The position numbers and the translations under genes were made by a program. Source: Clostridium sp. CS001 (GTDB taxonomy: Bacteria > Bacillota > Clostridia > Clostridiales > Clostridiaceae). From it: DNA of 64,000 bases. Below the pieces are notes generated by a model, which worked only from the letters and a program-made list of their open reading frames with translations, made no database searches and was not told where the DNA came from. The stretch spans positions 62,001-126,000 of the forward strand of contig NZ_JAIZZN010000007.1 of assembly GCF_020443565.1 (NCBI RefSeq). The letters are read 5' to 3'. This document shows positions 16,080 to 24,385 of the stretch, one piece after another; the stretch's first letter is position 1; each line of letters starts with the position of its first letter.

Positions 16080-16803
16080 CAGGACCACCCGTAAAACGGG
16101 TGGTTTGCTCTAGCCCTATAAGGGCATATTACTGGCTTATGTCTAAAGACATTCTGAACGGTGTGCCAACCGCAAATTTTTACAGTCTACCCCTAAAGGG
16201 GTTTTATTTTTTGACCTTTATTACTGGCTCACCCGTGAACGGGTCCATATATTCCTTAATACTAATTTGTTCTGCTACTATGTCTTCTTGTATTTGATTT
16301 TTTATATACTCTTCAATGATCTTTTTATTTCTCCCTACTGTGTCCACATAATAACCTTTGCACCAAAATTGCCTATTGCCATACCTATATTTCAAGTTTG
16401 CATGTCTGTCAAATATCATCAATGAACTCTTACCTTTCAGATATCCCATAAATGATGAAACACTCAATTTCGGTGGTATACTTACAAGCATATGTATATG
16501 ATCTACACATGCATTTGCTTCTATTATTTCTACCCCCTTATGCTCACACAATTTCCTTAATATCTGACCTATATCTGCTTTTATGCTCCCGTATATTATC
16601 TGTCGCCTGTATTTTGGTGCAAATACTATGTGATATTTACAATTCCATTTACTATGTGCTAAACTGTTGTTATCCATTTGGATACTCCTCCTTTGTATTT
16701 TGTTGTGGTTGGCAAACCCACTTTCATTTTACATCGGAGGTTTTATTTTTTCTACTCATAGCTAAAAGCTTTTTAGAACCACAGGTATAACCTGTGGTAT
16801 TCG
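16080..16803 (-). mobile_element. IS200-type insertion sequence
   Basis: The element contains one gene, a Y1 transposase, flanked by subterminal hairpins as in IS200. On the left is ACCACCCGT/ACGGGTGGT (about 16083-16104), then GCCCTATAAGGGC and CCCCTAAAGGGG near the gene's 3' end. On the right is ACCACAGGT/ACCTGTGGT (about 16779-16799). IS200/IS605 elements lack terminal inverted repeats and insert as single strands, so the exact ends are approximate. It sits directly downstream of the orphan cobalamin riboswitch and terminator, in the position where the regulated gene would be expected. Confidence 0.8.
16204..16677 (-). CDS. tnpA: IS200 family Y1 transposase
   Basis: This 157-residue HUH single-strand transposase is of normal length and apparently intact. 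It shows the HUH motif DHIHML (His60, His62) and the catalytic Tyr124 in EEYIKNQ (Y-x-x-x-Q). The N-terminal block CKYHIVFAPKYRR and the middle block FWCKGYYVDTVG are characteristic of IS200 TnpA. It cuts and rejoins the hairpin ends of the element. No TnpB accompanies it. A minus-strand transcript reading through the upstream riboswitch terminator could enter this gene. Confidence 0.93.
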   Translation of the reverse strand: MDNNSLAHSKWNCKYHIVFAPKYRRQIIYGSIKADIGQILRKLCEHKGVEIIEANACVDHIHMLVSIPPKLSVSSFMGYLKGKSSLMIFDRHANLKYRYGNRQFWCKGYYVDTVGRNKKIIEEYIKNQIQEDIVAEQISIKEYMDPFTGEPVIKVKK

Positions 16804-16810
16804 TTATACA

Positions 16811-16843
16811 ATAAAAATCCTTCTGTCAATAAGCCAGAAGGAT
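16811..16843 (-). terminator. Terminator (expression platform) downstream of the cobalamin riboswitch
   Basis: On the minus strand ATCCTTCTG pairs with CAGAAGGAT (16835-16843 with 16817-16825) and is followed by a U-run (16811-16817). It lies about 35-60 nt after the aptamer and is the expected cobalamin-controlled terminator. Confidence 0.7.
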
Positions 16844-16874
16844 AATATAGTCAAAATTACGCAAAAATACGTTT

Positions 16875-17055
16875 TTAAACACCATCTATCTCTCGTAGAG
16901 CTGTCGTGCATCAAAATAGGCAGATTTTCTGGCTTAAGTATCATCATCTTTACAAAGACTCCTCTATTCACAGTGGCGGGACCGCGAGAGATTTAGACTC
17001 TCTTCCCTTTTAATCAACAAATAATTTTAATTTGTTGAACCTATTTATCTAATAT
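16875..17055 (-). promoter_or_regulatory. Cobalamin riboswitch, orphaned
   Basis: Read on the minus strand, the stretch contains AAGGGAAGAGAGTCT, then GCGGTCCCGCCACTGTGA and AAGCCAGAAAATCTGCCT, the conserved core of the AdoCbl/cobalamin aptamer in the right order and spacing. It is followed by a hairpin terminator. Downstream on that strand there is no B12 gene: only the IS200 element and then oppositely oriented radical SAM genes. A plausible minus-strand promoter is TTGCAA (17096-17101), 17 nt, TAAAGT. The switch has probably lost its gene to insertion or deletion at the edge of the accessory region. Confidence 0.85.
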
Positions 17056-17267
17056 TTTATTTTTACTACTTTACTTTACCATATATAGTATTTCATTGCA
17101 AGTATCTTTAATCACATCCGGAGCTAAATAATACTTTTTTAGAATCAATAATTTCTCTTAACAATAATTCCTATTTTCCATATACTTATAATTAAACCAG
17201 GTGTAATATATTCTTATGATACACTTAATAAAATTACTCTAATCGTGTTTGTATTTTCTATAAACTC

Positions 17268-17362
17268 TTTTTTCTTAGATTATGCTAACAAAAGTATATA
17301 TTGCTCAGTGAAAGCATTCCAGCAACATATTCTTTTAGTTACAGCATAATCTAAGAAAAAAA
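17268..17362. repeat. MITE-like inverted-repeat element, short copy
   Basis: TTTTTTCTTAGATTATGCTA at the left end pairs with TAGCATAATCTAAG-type sequence at the right (…CAGCATAATCTAAGAAAAAAA). The inner parts AAAAGTATATATTG and CAACATATTCTTTT also pair. The same element, longer, lies at 19084-19319, so the two copies flank the amidohydrolase gene. It has no coding capacity. Confidence 0.75.
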
Positions 17363-17399
17363 TTATTACTAAGATTAGATATTAAGAGGAGATGTTAAA

Positions 17400-18998
17400 A
17401 TGACCGCATTTATTAATGGAAACATAATAACTTTAGACAAAGACAAGGTTTGTGAAGCTTTTTATGTAGATAAGGGTGTTTTTAAAGCTATAGGTACCAA
17501 TGAAGAAATATTAAGCTTAATTAAATCGCAGGAAGATATAGTTGATCTCAAAGGTAATACCGTTGTTCCAGGTTTTAATGATGCCCACATGCATTTCTTA
17601 AACTATGCTGTTCAAAAACATAACGTTAACTTAGTAAATGTGCCTTCTATTGATGAGCTTATAAATTCAACTAAGGATTATATAAAAACTCACAGTATTC
17701 CAAATGGTGAGTGGATACTTTCAAGAGGGTGGAATCATGATTTATTTTCAGAAAAAAGACTTCCTACTAGATATGATCTTGACAAAATAAGCAGTTCACA
17801 TCCCATATACTTTGCTAGGATATGTGGACATATTGGCGTTGCAAATTCTAAGGCACTAGAACTGCTAAACATAACCTCCTCTACTGAAAATCCAGAGGGT
17901 GGCATTATTGATAAAGAAAATGGAGTTCCCACTGGAATCCTTAGAGAAAACGCTTTGAACTTAGTTTCAAATTCTCTTCCTGTAATGCCCAAAGATCAAA
18001 TTAAAACATTGCTGAAATCTGCATTTATAGATGCTTTAAAGGTAGGTATTACTACTATCCAAACTGAAGATTTAACACACTGTGGGTCTTTAGATAACTT
18101 GCTTTGCGCCTATAGGGAATTAGAAGCTGAAGGGTCCCTTCCTATAAGATTTATCCTTCAATTAAATTTACCTAATGAGAAAAGCTTATCAGAAGCAGTT
18201 TCACTCGGACTAAAATCAAATTTAGGCAGTGACTTATTAAAAATTGGACCTGTAAAGCTATTTCAAGATGGCTCTTTAGGTGGTAGAACCGCTGCCATGA
18301 AAGACCCCTACTGTGACGCAGATACTACAGGAGTGCTAATATATAACCAAGCTTTTTTAGATAATATTACTAAACTTGCACATAACGCTGGATTTCAAGT
18401 AACTATTCATGCAATAGGTGATAATGCAGTAGAAACTATTTTGAATTCCTATGAAGGTATAATTACTGCTTCTGAAAATAAAGATTTACGATTAACTATA
18501 GTTCATTGTCAATTCACTAATGATGAATTACTTAACAGATTTGAAAAACTAAAGGTTGTAGCTAATGTTCAGCCCTCATTCGTTATGACTGACTATCCCA
18601 TTGTAGAAACCGCAGTTGGCAAAAACCGTGCGGACACAAGTTACGCTTGGAAAGATATGCTAAGCTCAAATATCCCAGTTGCTTTCAGCTCTGATGCTCC
18701 CATTGAGAGCTTTAACCCTATAGAAGGCATTTATGCAGCAGTTACTAGAAAAAGCTTACTTGGCCTACCTAAAGACGGCTGGCACAGTGATCAAAACCTA
18801 ACTGTTCTTGAAGCTTTAAAAGCTTATACCCTAGGTTCTGCTTTTATGAGTTTCGAAGAAACTATTAAAGGTAGTATATCCCTCGGAAAACTAGCTGACT
18901 TTGTAGTATTGTCAGAGAATATTCTTCAAATTCAAAAGGATAAAATAAAAGACATAAAAGTTTTAGAAACCTATGTCGGTGGTGTTAAGATGTATTAA
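17400..18998 (+). CDS. YtcJ-like metal-dependent amidohydrolase
   Basis: This 532-residue protein of the amidohydrolase-3 group has the N-terminal beta domain typical of the family (FINGNIITLDKDKV, then VDLKGNTVVPGFNDAHMHF with the metal-binding His-x-His), GWNHDLF, a TIM-barrel with VTIHAIGDNAV and LTIVHCQ, and FSSDAPIESFNP supplying the late Asp ligand. It closes with the second strand of the beta domain (GKLADFVVLSENI). Members hydrolyse amide or N-formyl bonds; substrates are diverse and mostly unknown. RBS AAGAGGAGATG precedes the ATG. No signal peptide is visible, so it is cytoplasmic. It is a single-gene unit with its own terminator, flanked by two copies of one MITE-like repeat. Confidence 0.88.
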   Translation: MTAFINGNIITLDKDKVCEAFYVDKGVFKAIGTNEEILSLIKSQEDIVDLKGNTVVPGFNDAHMHFLNYAVQKHNVNLVNVPSIDELINSTKDYIKTHSIPNGEWILSRGWNHDLFSEKRLPTRYDLDKISSSHPIYFARICGHIGVANSKALELLNITSSTENPEGGIIDKENGVPTGILRENALNLVSNSLPVMPKDQIKTLLKSAFIDALKVGITTIQTEDLTHCGSLDNLLCAYRELEAEGSLPIRFILQLNLPNEKSLSEAVSLGLKSNLGSDLLKIGPVKLFQDGSLGGRTAAMKDPYCDADTTGVLIYNQAFLDNITKLAHNAGFQVTIHAIGDNAVETILNSYEGIITASENKDLRLTIVHCQFTNDELLNRFEKLKVVANVQPSFVMTDYPIVETAVGKNRADTSYAWKDMLSSNIPVAFSSDAPIESFNPIEGIYAAVTRKSLLGLPKDGWHSDQNLTVLEALKAYTLGSAFMSFEETIKGSISLGKLADFVVLSENILQIQKDKIKDIKVLETYVGGVKMY

Positions 18999-19024
18999 AT
19001 AATTTATTACATGTACTTGCAGAC

Positions 19025-19062
19025 TAGATCAATTAAGTCGTATTTGATCTACCGCTCTTTTT
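19025..19062 (+). terminator. Terminator of the amidohydrolase gene
   Basis: TAGATCAA (19025-19032) pairs with TTGATCTA (19044-19051), and a T-run follows at about 19057-19062. Confidence 0.6.
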
Positions 19063-19083
19063 TAAATTAAAATATTTAGATAA

Positions 19084-19319
19084 TTTTTTTTCTTATATTA
19101 TGCTAACAAAAGTATATGTTGATAAGAATGCATTTGAACAAGCTTTAGTAATTCTTAATTTATTTTATTTTCAGATGCGTAAAGAAAAATGCTTGTCTGA
19201 GCGAAGCGAGTTAGCATTTTTTAGCAGCCGAAAATAAAATAAATTTTAGAATTACTTAGCGCAGTGAAAGCATTCCATCAACATATACTTTTAGTTATAG
19301 CATAATCTAAGAAAAAAAT
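19084..19319. repeat. MITE-like inverted-repeat element, long copy with nested insertion
   Basis: The outer ends match the copy at 17268-17362: TATGCTAACAAAAGTATATG on the left, CAACATATACTTTTAG and AGCATAATCTAAGAAAAAAA on the right. The inner arms GAATGC and GCATTC pair, showing the full hairpin that the short copy has partly lost. Into this has been inserted a second inverted-repeat unit (19147-19257). Confidence 0.75.
19147..19257. repeat. Nested inverted-repeat element inside the MITE-like repeat
   Basis: AGTAATTCT plus ATTTATTTTATTTTC on the left pairs with GAAAATAAAATAAAT plus AGAATTACT on the right, apart from two or three bases. The centre has a further hairpin (AAAAATGCT/AGCATTTTT) around GAGCGAAGCGAG. 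This looks like one small element inserted into another. Confidence 0.65.
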
Positions 19320-19325
19320 TCTTAC

Positions 19326-19712
19326 CTATTTTTTTTGATTGTTTTTAACTCTATTTGGTTTAGCCTTAGGTCTAATTACTACATCTTTTTTCTTATCCTT
19401 TTTACTGTTAGAACTTATAATGTTTGTTTTAGAGTTTTGTTTTGAAGTGTTTTTATTTTTCATAAAACCAGACAAATCCATAAACCACAAAAATAAGACA
19501 ACAAAAATTCCTGGTATTATATAGTTAGATACATATTTAGGCATGTTTGGCCATATTACCATAGGAACTATAAATAATACCACAGCTAATGCAAGTACTG
19601 CCCATTTGTTAACCTTTACCTTTTCTAACACATAAGCTTTTAACACATTGTATATTACAAGAACAATAATTGAAAATGCCACAATGCTAAGTATTGTTAT
19701 TAATATATCCAC
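19326..19712 (-). CDS. Small membrane protein with a lysine-rich tail
   Basis: This 128-residue protein has three predicted membrane helices (ILITILSIVAFSIIVLVIY, WAVLALAVVLFIVPMVI and YIIPGIFVVLFLWFM). A cytoplasmic, very basic, low-complexity tail follows (about 85-128: NTSKQNSKTN, KKDKKKD, RPKAKPNRVKNNQKK). It starts at GTG 19712 with AGAGGG upstream. It is a lone gene read towards the repeat element. I do not recognise a family; the tail could contact nucleic acid or anionic lipid. Confidence 0.7.
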   Translation of the reverse strand: MDILITILSIVAFSIIVLVIYNVLKAYVLEKVKVNKWAVLALAVVLFIVPMVIWPNMPKYVSNYIIPGIFVVLFLWFMDLSGFMKNKNTSKQNSKTNIISSNSKKDKKKDVVIRPKAKPNRVKNNQKK

Positions 19713-19926
19713 TTTATCCCTCTTTTCTATAAGACATTCTTATTCATTATGCCTTAATAAATGTATACTATCTATTATCAAACATTTCTTAATATATATC
19801 AATAGCTTATGCACTAATTTATCTTTTTATATTTGTATTTCAAAAAAGTTTATGCTAAAATATTTTTGGGTAGTATCGAATAAGAACTGCACCTAATTGT
19901 TTAACATATTATTTTTTTGGTTTTTC

Positions 19927-19993
19927 TGCTCATATCTTTATGAATGAGACAGCTATACAGGAGTCTCCCACCCTCAATATTTGAGGTGTTTTT
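19927..19993 (+). promoter_or_regulatory. Folded leader upstream of the pan operon
   Basis: Three small hairpins follow one another just before panG: CTCAT/ATGAG, GAGAC with GTCTC (about 19942-19965), and CCTCAATATTTGAGG followed by TGTTTTT. The last resembles a terminator 30 bp before the start codon, so the leader could attenuate the operon. A pan-motif RNA is one possibility, which I cannot confirm by eye. Confidence 0.4.
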
Positions 19994-20020
19994 GCAATGT
20001 ATCAAATTGGAGGCGATATT

Positions 20021-20875
20021 ATGGTTATTGGCTTTATTGGATGTGGAAAGGTAGGTTTTTCTTTAGGAAAGTATTTTTCTATAAAAGGAATAACGTTATC
20101 TGGCTACTATAGTAAATCTTACACAGATGCAAAAGAGGCATCGAAATTTACTAATTCAAAAGCTTATGAAAACATTAATGAATTGGTTGAGGATAGTTCA
20201 ATAATTTTTATTACTACTCCTGATGACTCCATTCATGAAGTTTCGCAGAATTTATCAAACTTAAACTTAACTAATAAAATAATATGTCATACTAGTGGTT
20301 CCTTAACCTCTAGCATTCTTTCAAATATAAACAATTCAGATGCAGTCGCATACTCAATTCACCCTATTTTCCCGTTTTCTGATAAATATAACTCCTATAA
20401 AAATTTACAAAGTGCTTATTTTTCTATAGAAGGACCTGAAATCCATATACATGAACTTAAAGATTTTATTGAGTCTTTGGGTAATAATGCTTTTGTTATT
20501 AATAAAGAAGATAAGGCACTTTATCACTTAGCTAGTGTAACTGCGTCAAATTTAGTTTTATCCTTAATTAATACAGGATGCAGTTACCTAAGTAAATGTG
20601 GACTTAGTGAAGATAATGCTCTAGAGGCATTGTTACCCTTGATCCAAAATAACATTGATAATGTAAAAACTAAGGGTTTACTGGGCGCTTTAACTGGTCC
20701 TGTTGAAAGAAATGACTTAGGCACAGTAAAACATCACATAACTGCTATTCCTAAAGGTGATGCTCCATTATATAAAGATTTATCACTAAGGCTACTACAT
20801 TTATCAGAAAGAAAACACAAGAATAGAGACTATAATAAGCTTAAAGAATATTTAGAACTTCAAGAGGGGGGTTAA
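20021..20875 (+). CDS. panG: PanG-type ketopantoate reductase (Rossmann/DUF2520)
   Basis: This 284-residue NAD(P)-dependent reductase has the Rossmann motif IGFIGCGKVGFSLG at its N-terminus, then IIFITTPDDSI and CHTSGSL, and the helical DUF2520 domain from about 140 (YHLASVTASNLVLSLI, then GPVERNDLGTVKHH). Proteins of this type were shown by Miller and colleagues (J Bacteriol 2013) to be an alternative ketopantoate reductase, PanG, in Francisella and clostridia. Its place at the head of panB, panC and panD, in the absence of a panE gene in the window, supports that role. GGAGG lies 7 nt before ATG 20021; an earlier in-frame ATG at 19997 would place the RBS inside the gene. Confidence 0.85.
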   Translation: MVIGFIGCGKVGFSLGKYFSIKGITLSGYYSKSYTDAKEASKFTNSKAYENINELVEDSSIIFITTPDDSIHEVSQNLSNLNLTNKIICHTSGSLTSSILSNINNSDAVAYSIHPIFPFSDKYNSYKNLQSAYFSIEGPEIHIHELKDFIESLGNNAFVINKEDKALYHLASVTASNLVLSLINTGCSYLSKCGLSEDNALEALLPLIQNNIDNVKTKGLLGALTGPVERNDLGTVKHHITAIPKGDAPLYKDLSLRLLHLSERKHKNRDYNKLKEYLELQEGG

Positions 20876-20878
20876 TAA

Positions 20879-21706
20879 TTGAAAAATTCTATTTCAACCT
20901 TTATGTCCGCAAAACAATCTGGTGAAAAGTTAACAATGCTCACTGCCTACGATTATTCCATGGCCAAACTTATTGATGAATGTAACGTCAATGGAATTTT
21001 AGTAGGAGATTCTTTAGGTATGGTTTGTCTTGGCTATAAAGATACCTTAAGTGTTACTATGGAGGATATGCTTCACCATACTAAGGCTGTTGTAAGGGGA
21101 AGTACTAATGCTCTTGTGGTGGCAGATATGCCCTTTATGTCTTATCAAGCCTCTGTGTATGATGCAGTGAAAAATGCAGGTAGATTTATACAAGAGGCCG
21201 GTGCAGCTGCTATTAAGCTTGAGGGCGGTGCCTTAGTTTGCCCACAAATTGAAGCTATAGTCAATGCTCAAATACCTGTAATGGCTCATATTGGACTTAC
21301 TCCTCAATCTATTAATATGTTTGGAGGTTTTAAAGTTCAAGGCAAAAACAGCATTGATGCTAAAAAACTTATTGAGGATGCTAAAAAAATAGAAGCAGCA
21401 GGTGCCTTTGCCATTGTACTTGAATGTATTCCCGCAAGACTAGCCGACATTATATCAAAAGAGATATCTATACCTACTATTGGAATTGGAGCCGGTGCTG
21501 GCTGTGACGGTCAAATTTTAGTATACCAAGACATGTTAAATATGTTTTCAGATTTTAAACCTAAATTTTCAAAAACCTTTTCAAATGTTGGGGATCTTAT
21601 GAGAGATGCATTCAAATCCTATATTAGAGAAGTTAACGAAGGTACTTTTCCCGGTGCTGAGCATTGTTTTAAAATAGATGATGAGGTTTTAAATAAGCTA
21701 TACTAA
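20879..21706 (+). CDS. panB: 3-methyl-2-oxobutanoate hydroxymethyltransferase
   Basis: This 275-residue enzyme of normal length transfers a hydroxymethyl group from methylene-tetrahydrofolate to ketoisovalerate, the first step of pantoate synthesis. Diagnostic blocks are [26 protein letters not shown] (metal-binding Asp), [40 protein letters not shown] and [16 protein letters not shown]. It starts at TTG with GGGGGG 7 nt upstream and only 3 bp after panG, so the genes are co-translated. Its product is reduced by PanG. Confidence 0.95.
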   Translation: MKNSISTFMSAKQSGEKLTMLTAYDYSMAKLIDECNVNGILVGDSLGMVCLGYKDTLSVTMEDMLHHTKAVVRGSTNALVVADMPFMSYQASVYDAVKNAGRFIQEAGAAAIKLEGGALVCPQIEAIVNAQIPVMAHIGLTPQSINMFGGFKVQGKNSIDAKKLIEDAKKIEAAGAFAIVLECIPARLADIISKEISIPTIGIGAGAGCDGQILVYQDMLNMFSDFKPKFSKTFSNVGDLMRDAFKSYIREVNEGTFPGAEHCFKIDDEVLNKLY

Positions 21707-21740
21707 TACAATTACAATTCAAATAAGAAAGGAAGTGAAG

Positions 21741-22640
21741 ATGACATTAATAAGGTGTATTAATTGCACTTTATATTGTCTACAGATAATGAATATTGTA
21801 AAAACTATTACGGAAGCTCGTAACCAAGTAAAAGCTTGGAAAAAAGAAGGTTACAGCATTGCCTTAGTTCCAACTATGGGATATTTGCATGAAGGTCATG
21901 CCAGTCTCATAACACGTGCTGCAAAGGAAAATGAAAAAGTTATTGTAAGTATATTTGTAAACCCTATTCAATTTGGACCAAGTGAAGATTTAGCTTCTTA
22001 CCCAAGAGATTTAGCTAAGGATAAAATCTTATGTGAAAATGCAGGAGCTCATCTAATTTTTGCTCCAGAGGCCATGGAAATGTATGCCTCGGATGCTGTA
22101 ACTGCTGTCAGTGTGAAAGAGCTTACAACTGGACTCTGTGGAGCTAAAAGACCTGGACACTTTGATGGTGTATGCACTGTAGTTTCAAAACTCTTTAACA
22201 TAATCCCTGCTGATAAAGCTTATTTCGGTGAAAAAGATGCTCAGCAGTTAGCTGTAATAAAACGAATGGTTAGAGACTTAAACTTTGATATTGAAATTGT
22301 TGGTTGTCCTATTGTACGAGAAGATGATGGTCTTGCAAAAAGTTCACGTAATACTTATTTATCCTCTAGTGAAAGACAAGCAGCCCTAGTCCTAAGTAAA
22401 AGTTTAAATAAAGCTAAAGACATGTTATCATCTGGTGAAAAGTCTAGCAACTCTTTAAAGGAAATTATAAAAAAAGAGCTAGAAAGTGAAGTTTTAGCTA
22501 AAATTGATTATATAGAAGTGGTGGATGCTTTGTCCTTAAATGATATAGAATTTGTGAATAAACCAATTCTAGTTGCCATAGCCGTGTTTATTGGCAAAAC
22601 AAGATTAATAGATAACTTCGTATGGGGGGATAACAATTAA
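21741..22640 (+). CDS. panC: Pantothenate synthetase
   Basis: This ATP-dependent ligase of pantoate and beta-alanine shows [14 protein letters not shown] (HIGH-like), [38 protein letters not shown] and [13 protein letters not shown] (KMSKS-like). I start at ATG 21741, which has GGAAG upstream (299 residues). That adds a 16-residue Cys-containing extension, [15 protein letters not shown], before the usual family start at ATG 21789, which itself lacks an RBS. The real protein may therefore begin at either site. It lies between panB and panD in the operon. Confidence 0.92.
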   Translation: MTLIRCINCTLYCLQIMNIVKTITEARNQVKAWKKEGYSIALVPTMGYLHEGHASLITRAAKENEKVIVSIFVNPIQFGPSEDLASYPRDLAKDKILCENAGAHLIFAPEAMEMYASDAVTAVSVKELTTGLCGAKRPGHFDGVCTVVSKLFNIIPADKAYFGEKDAQQLAVIKRMVRDLNFDIEIVGCPIVREDDGLAKSSRNTYLSSSERQAALVLSKSLNKAKDMLSSGEKSSNSLKEIIKKELESEVLAKIDYIEVVDALSLNDIEFVNKPILVAIAVFIGKTRLIDNFVWGDNN

Positions 22641-22641
22641 T

Positions 22642-23025
22642 ATGTTACTAACTATGTTAAAATCTAAAATACACAGAGCTGTTATTACGGAAGCTAAATT
22701 AAATTATGTGGGAAGCATAACTATAGATAAGTCACTAATGGACACTGCAAATATTCTAGAATATGAAAAAGTTCAAATTGTTGATATAGACAATGGAAAC
22801 AGATTTGAAACCTATGTCATTGCAGGGGAACCTGGTAGTGGTGTAATGTGTGTAAATGGAGCTGCTGCAAGATGTGTCCAACCTTCTGATAAAATAATAA
22901 TTATGACTTATTGCCAAATCGATCAAAAAGAAGCAAAAGATTTTAAACCTACTGTTGTATTTGTTGACGAGGCCAATAATGTAATAGAAATAGCTCAAAA
23001 GGAGATTCATGGAGAAATTAAATAA
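22642..23025 (+). CDS. panD: Aspartate 1-decarboxylase
   Basis: This 127-residue pyruvoyl enzyme makes beta-alanine for PanC. The proenzyme self-cleaves at Gly24-Ser25 in YVGSITID, making the pyruvoyl group on the alpha chain. [12 protein letters not shown] and the block [19 protein letters not shown] are characteristic. The ATG is one base after the panC stop, with GGGGGGA 11 nt upstream. This completes a four-gene pathway from ketoisovalerate and aspartate to pantothenate. Confidence 0.95.
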   Translation: MLLTMLKSKIHRAVITEAKLNYVGSITIDKSLMDTANILEYEKVQIVDIDNGNRFETYVIAGEPGSGVMCVNGAAARCVQPSDKIIIMTYCQIDQKEAKDFKPTVVFVDEANNVIEIAQKEIHGEIK

Positions 23026-23105
23026 TTTTTTTATGATAAAGTAATAATTTTCGAAAATTTGCTAACAATAATGCTGAAGACTTTATTAAAAAGGAGATGT
23101 ATATA

Positions 23106-23333
23106 TTGAAAGCATTAGATAATACTGCACTCGTGTTAGTTATTATAGGAGCTATAAATTGGGGATTAATTGGTTTTTTCCGATTTGATCTAGTATCAAG
23201 CTTATTCGGAACTGGTACAGCGCTCACTAGAATCATCTTTGCTCTAGTAGGTTTAGCTGGCTTATATTCCCTATCTTTACTAGGAAGAGATTCTGGCAGA
23301 GACAACGACAGAGATACAACTAAAGTTAAATAG
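23106..23333 (+). CDS. DUF378 family small membrane protein
   Basis: This 75-residue protein has two membrane helices (LVLVIIGAINWGLIGFF and RIIFALVGLAGLYSLSLL) separated by the conserved loop RFDLVSSLFG. The INWGL and GLAGLY elements are those of DUF378. A hydrophilic Asp/Arg tail (DSGRDNDRDTTKVK) ends it. I prefer TTG 23106, 9 nt after GGAG, to an ATG at 23097 that touches the RBS. The function of the family is unknown. It follows panD by 80 bp and may be in the same transcript. Confidence 0.75.
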   Translation: MKALDNTALVLVIIGAINWGLIGFFRFDLVSSLFGTGTALTRIIFALVGLAGLYSLSLLGRDSGRDNDRDTTKVK

Positions 23334-23354
23334 TCCATAAAATTTTATGAACAT

Positions 23355-23388
23355 AAAAAAAGCTGAAATTTCAAATTCAGCTTTTTTT
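23355..23388. terminator. Strong terminator after the pan/DUF378 genes
   Basis: AAAAAAAGCTGAA pairs with TTCAGCTTTTTTT around a short A/T loop. The A-run and T-run make it bidirectional, serving also the oppositely oriented gene ending at 23438. Confidence 0.85.
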
Positions 23389-23437
23389 ATATTTATGTAA
23401 TTTAAAAAATGGATATCCTTCTCTTTTTTAAACTACT

Positions 23438-23878
23438 TTAAGTAAATCTTAACTGAACCAAGGCAGTTTTATGCATAATCCTTATAACAATCAAACTATA
23501 AGAATCTTTTTTTCCTATATCTTTTATAATACTTGAAATATCATCATCTAACATCATCAAGGTGTTTCCTGTTTTACTCTTAATTTCATATCCCTTTAAA
23601 GCCTTTTCTATAAATAGATTTTCCCACTGTTGTGGTTTATATTCACTAAAAGTTATCTCAAAAACTATTCCTTGTTGCGAAAGTAACCTTATTAGACTAT
23701 TATATTGCTCATTTAACATATCTCTTGTAAATTTCAACTTTTCTATAACAGAATTATTTTGCTGAAAAACTTTGCTTTTCTCATTTATTTGTTCTTCAAA
23801 TTGTTGTTTTTTAAGATCAAGTGCACTGATTTTATTATTAATATTATTTAAATAATAATTGTTATTATTCTCATTCAC
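23438..23878 (-). CDS. Unidentified coiled-coil protein
   Basis: This 146-residue protein starts with an Asn-rich stretch, followed by a coiled coil (about 14-65, KISALDLKKQQFEEQINEK). A compact C-terminal domain follows (about 70-146) containing FEITFSEYKPQQWENLF, TLMMLDDD and YSLIVIRIMHKTALVQLRF, probably alternating strands and helices. It starts at GTG 23878 with AAGG upstream. It is divergent from the next coiled-coil gene, 57 bp away, so the two may share a control region. I do not recognise the family. Confidence 0.6.
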   Translation of the reverse strand: MNENNNNYYLNNINNKISALDLKKQQFEEQINEKSKVFQQNNSVIEKLKFTRDMLNEQYNSLIRLLSQQGIVFEITFSEYKPQQWENLFIEKALKGYEIKSKTGNTLMMLDDDISSIIKDIGKKDSYSLIVIRIMHKTALVQLRFT

Positions 23879-23935
23879 TATTATTACCTTGCCTTTCTTA
23901 GTATTAATTAGGTAGAATGTTATTGAGGTGATTAA

Positions 23936-24244
23936 ATGAATAAATTTATAGATTGGCTTATTGAAACCCTAAGCTATATTACTAAAAAAAATAAACTACA
24001 TATAATTTCATTTTATAATAAAACACGCTTTTTAATCAATAAAAATTTCACTTTAAATAAAATATATAAACCAATTATTGAAGAGAAAGTCGCCATAAAT
24101 AAGAATTTAAAACAAAAATTAAGGGATATTGACAACAAAAATAAAGAAGCTGAAAAGATTATATTAAATTTGCAAGAGAAAAATGTATTACTAGAAAATA
24201 AAATATCTATAATCCAAAATCTTCTAACCAAAAGACACGACTAA
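23936..24244 (+). CDS. Unidentified small coiled-coil protein
   Basis: This 102-residue, strongly basic protein has an amphipathic N-terminus (MNKFIDWLIETLSYITKKN). The second half is a Lys/Glu/Asn coiled coil (about 55-100, KLRDIDNKNKEAEKIILNLQ). RBS GAGGTG lies 6 nt before the ATG. It has no signal peptide. It pairs divergently with the gene at 23438-23878, and both have coiled coils, so a functional link is possible. The family is unknown. Confidence 0.6.
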   Translation: MNKFIDWLIETLSYITKKNKLHIISFYNKTRFLINKNFTLNKIYKPIIEEKVAINKNLKQKLRDIDNKNKEAEKIILNLQEKNVLLENKISIIQNLLTKRHD

Positions 24245-24303
24245 TTATCATTTTTGGCACCAAGTCAATAATATATTTGCCTTTGGTTAATACTATATCA
24301 AGA

Positions 24304-24350
24304 CATATTCAAATAAGCTAGCATGAACTCTTGTTACTTATTTGAATGTG
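24304..24350 (+). promoter_or_regulatory. Long hairpin in the gapN leader
   Basis: CATATTCAAATAAG (24304-24317) pairs with CTTATTTGAATGTG (24337-24350) with one G-T pair, 35 bp upstream of the gapN start. It may end the preceding transcript or act in the gapN leader. No T-run follows. Confidence 0.4.
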
Positions 24351-24385
24351 CCTAAAATAACAATCTAAAAGCGAGGTGTTTCTTA

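Noticed and set aside
16452-16790. A + strand ORF of 112 codons within the IS200 element
   Set aside because: It is antisense to tnpA; no tnpB or other accessory gene is present.
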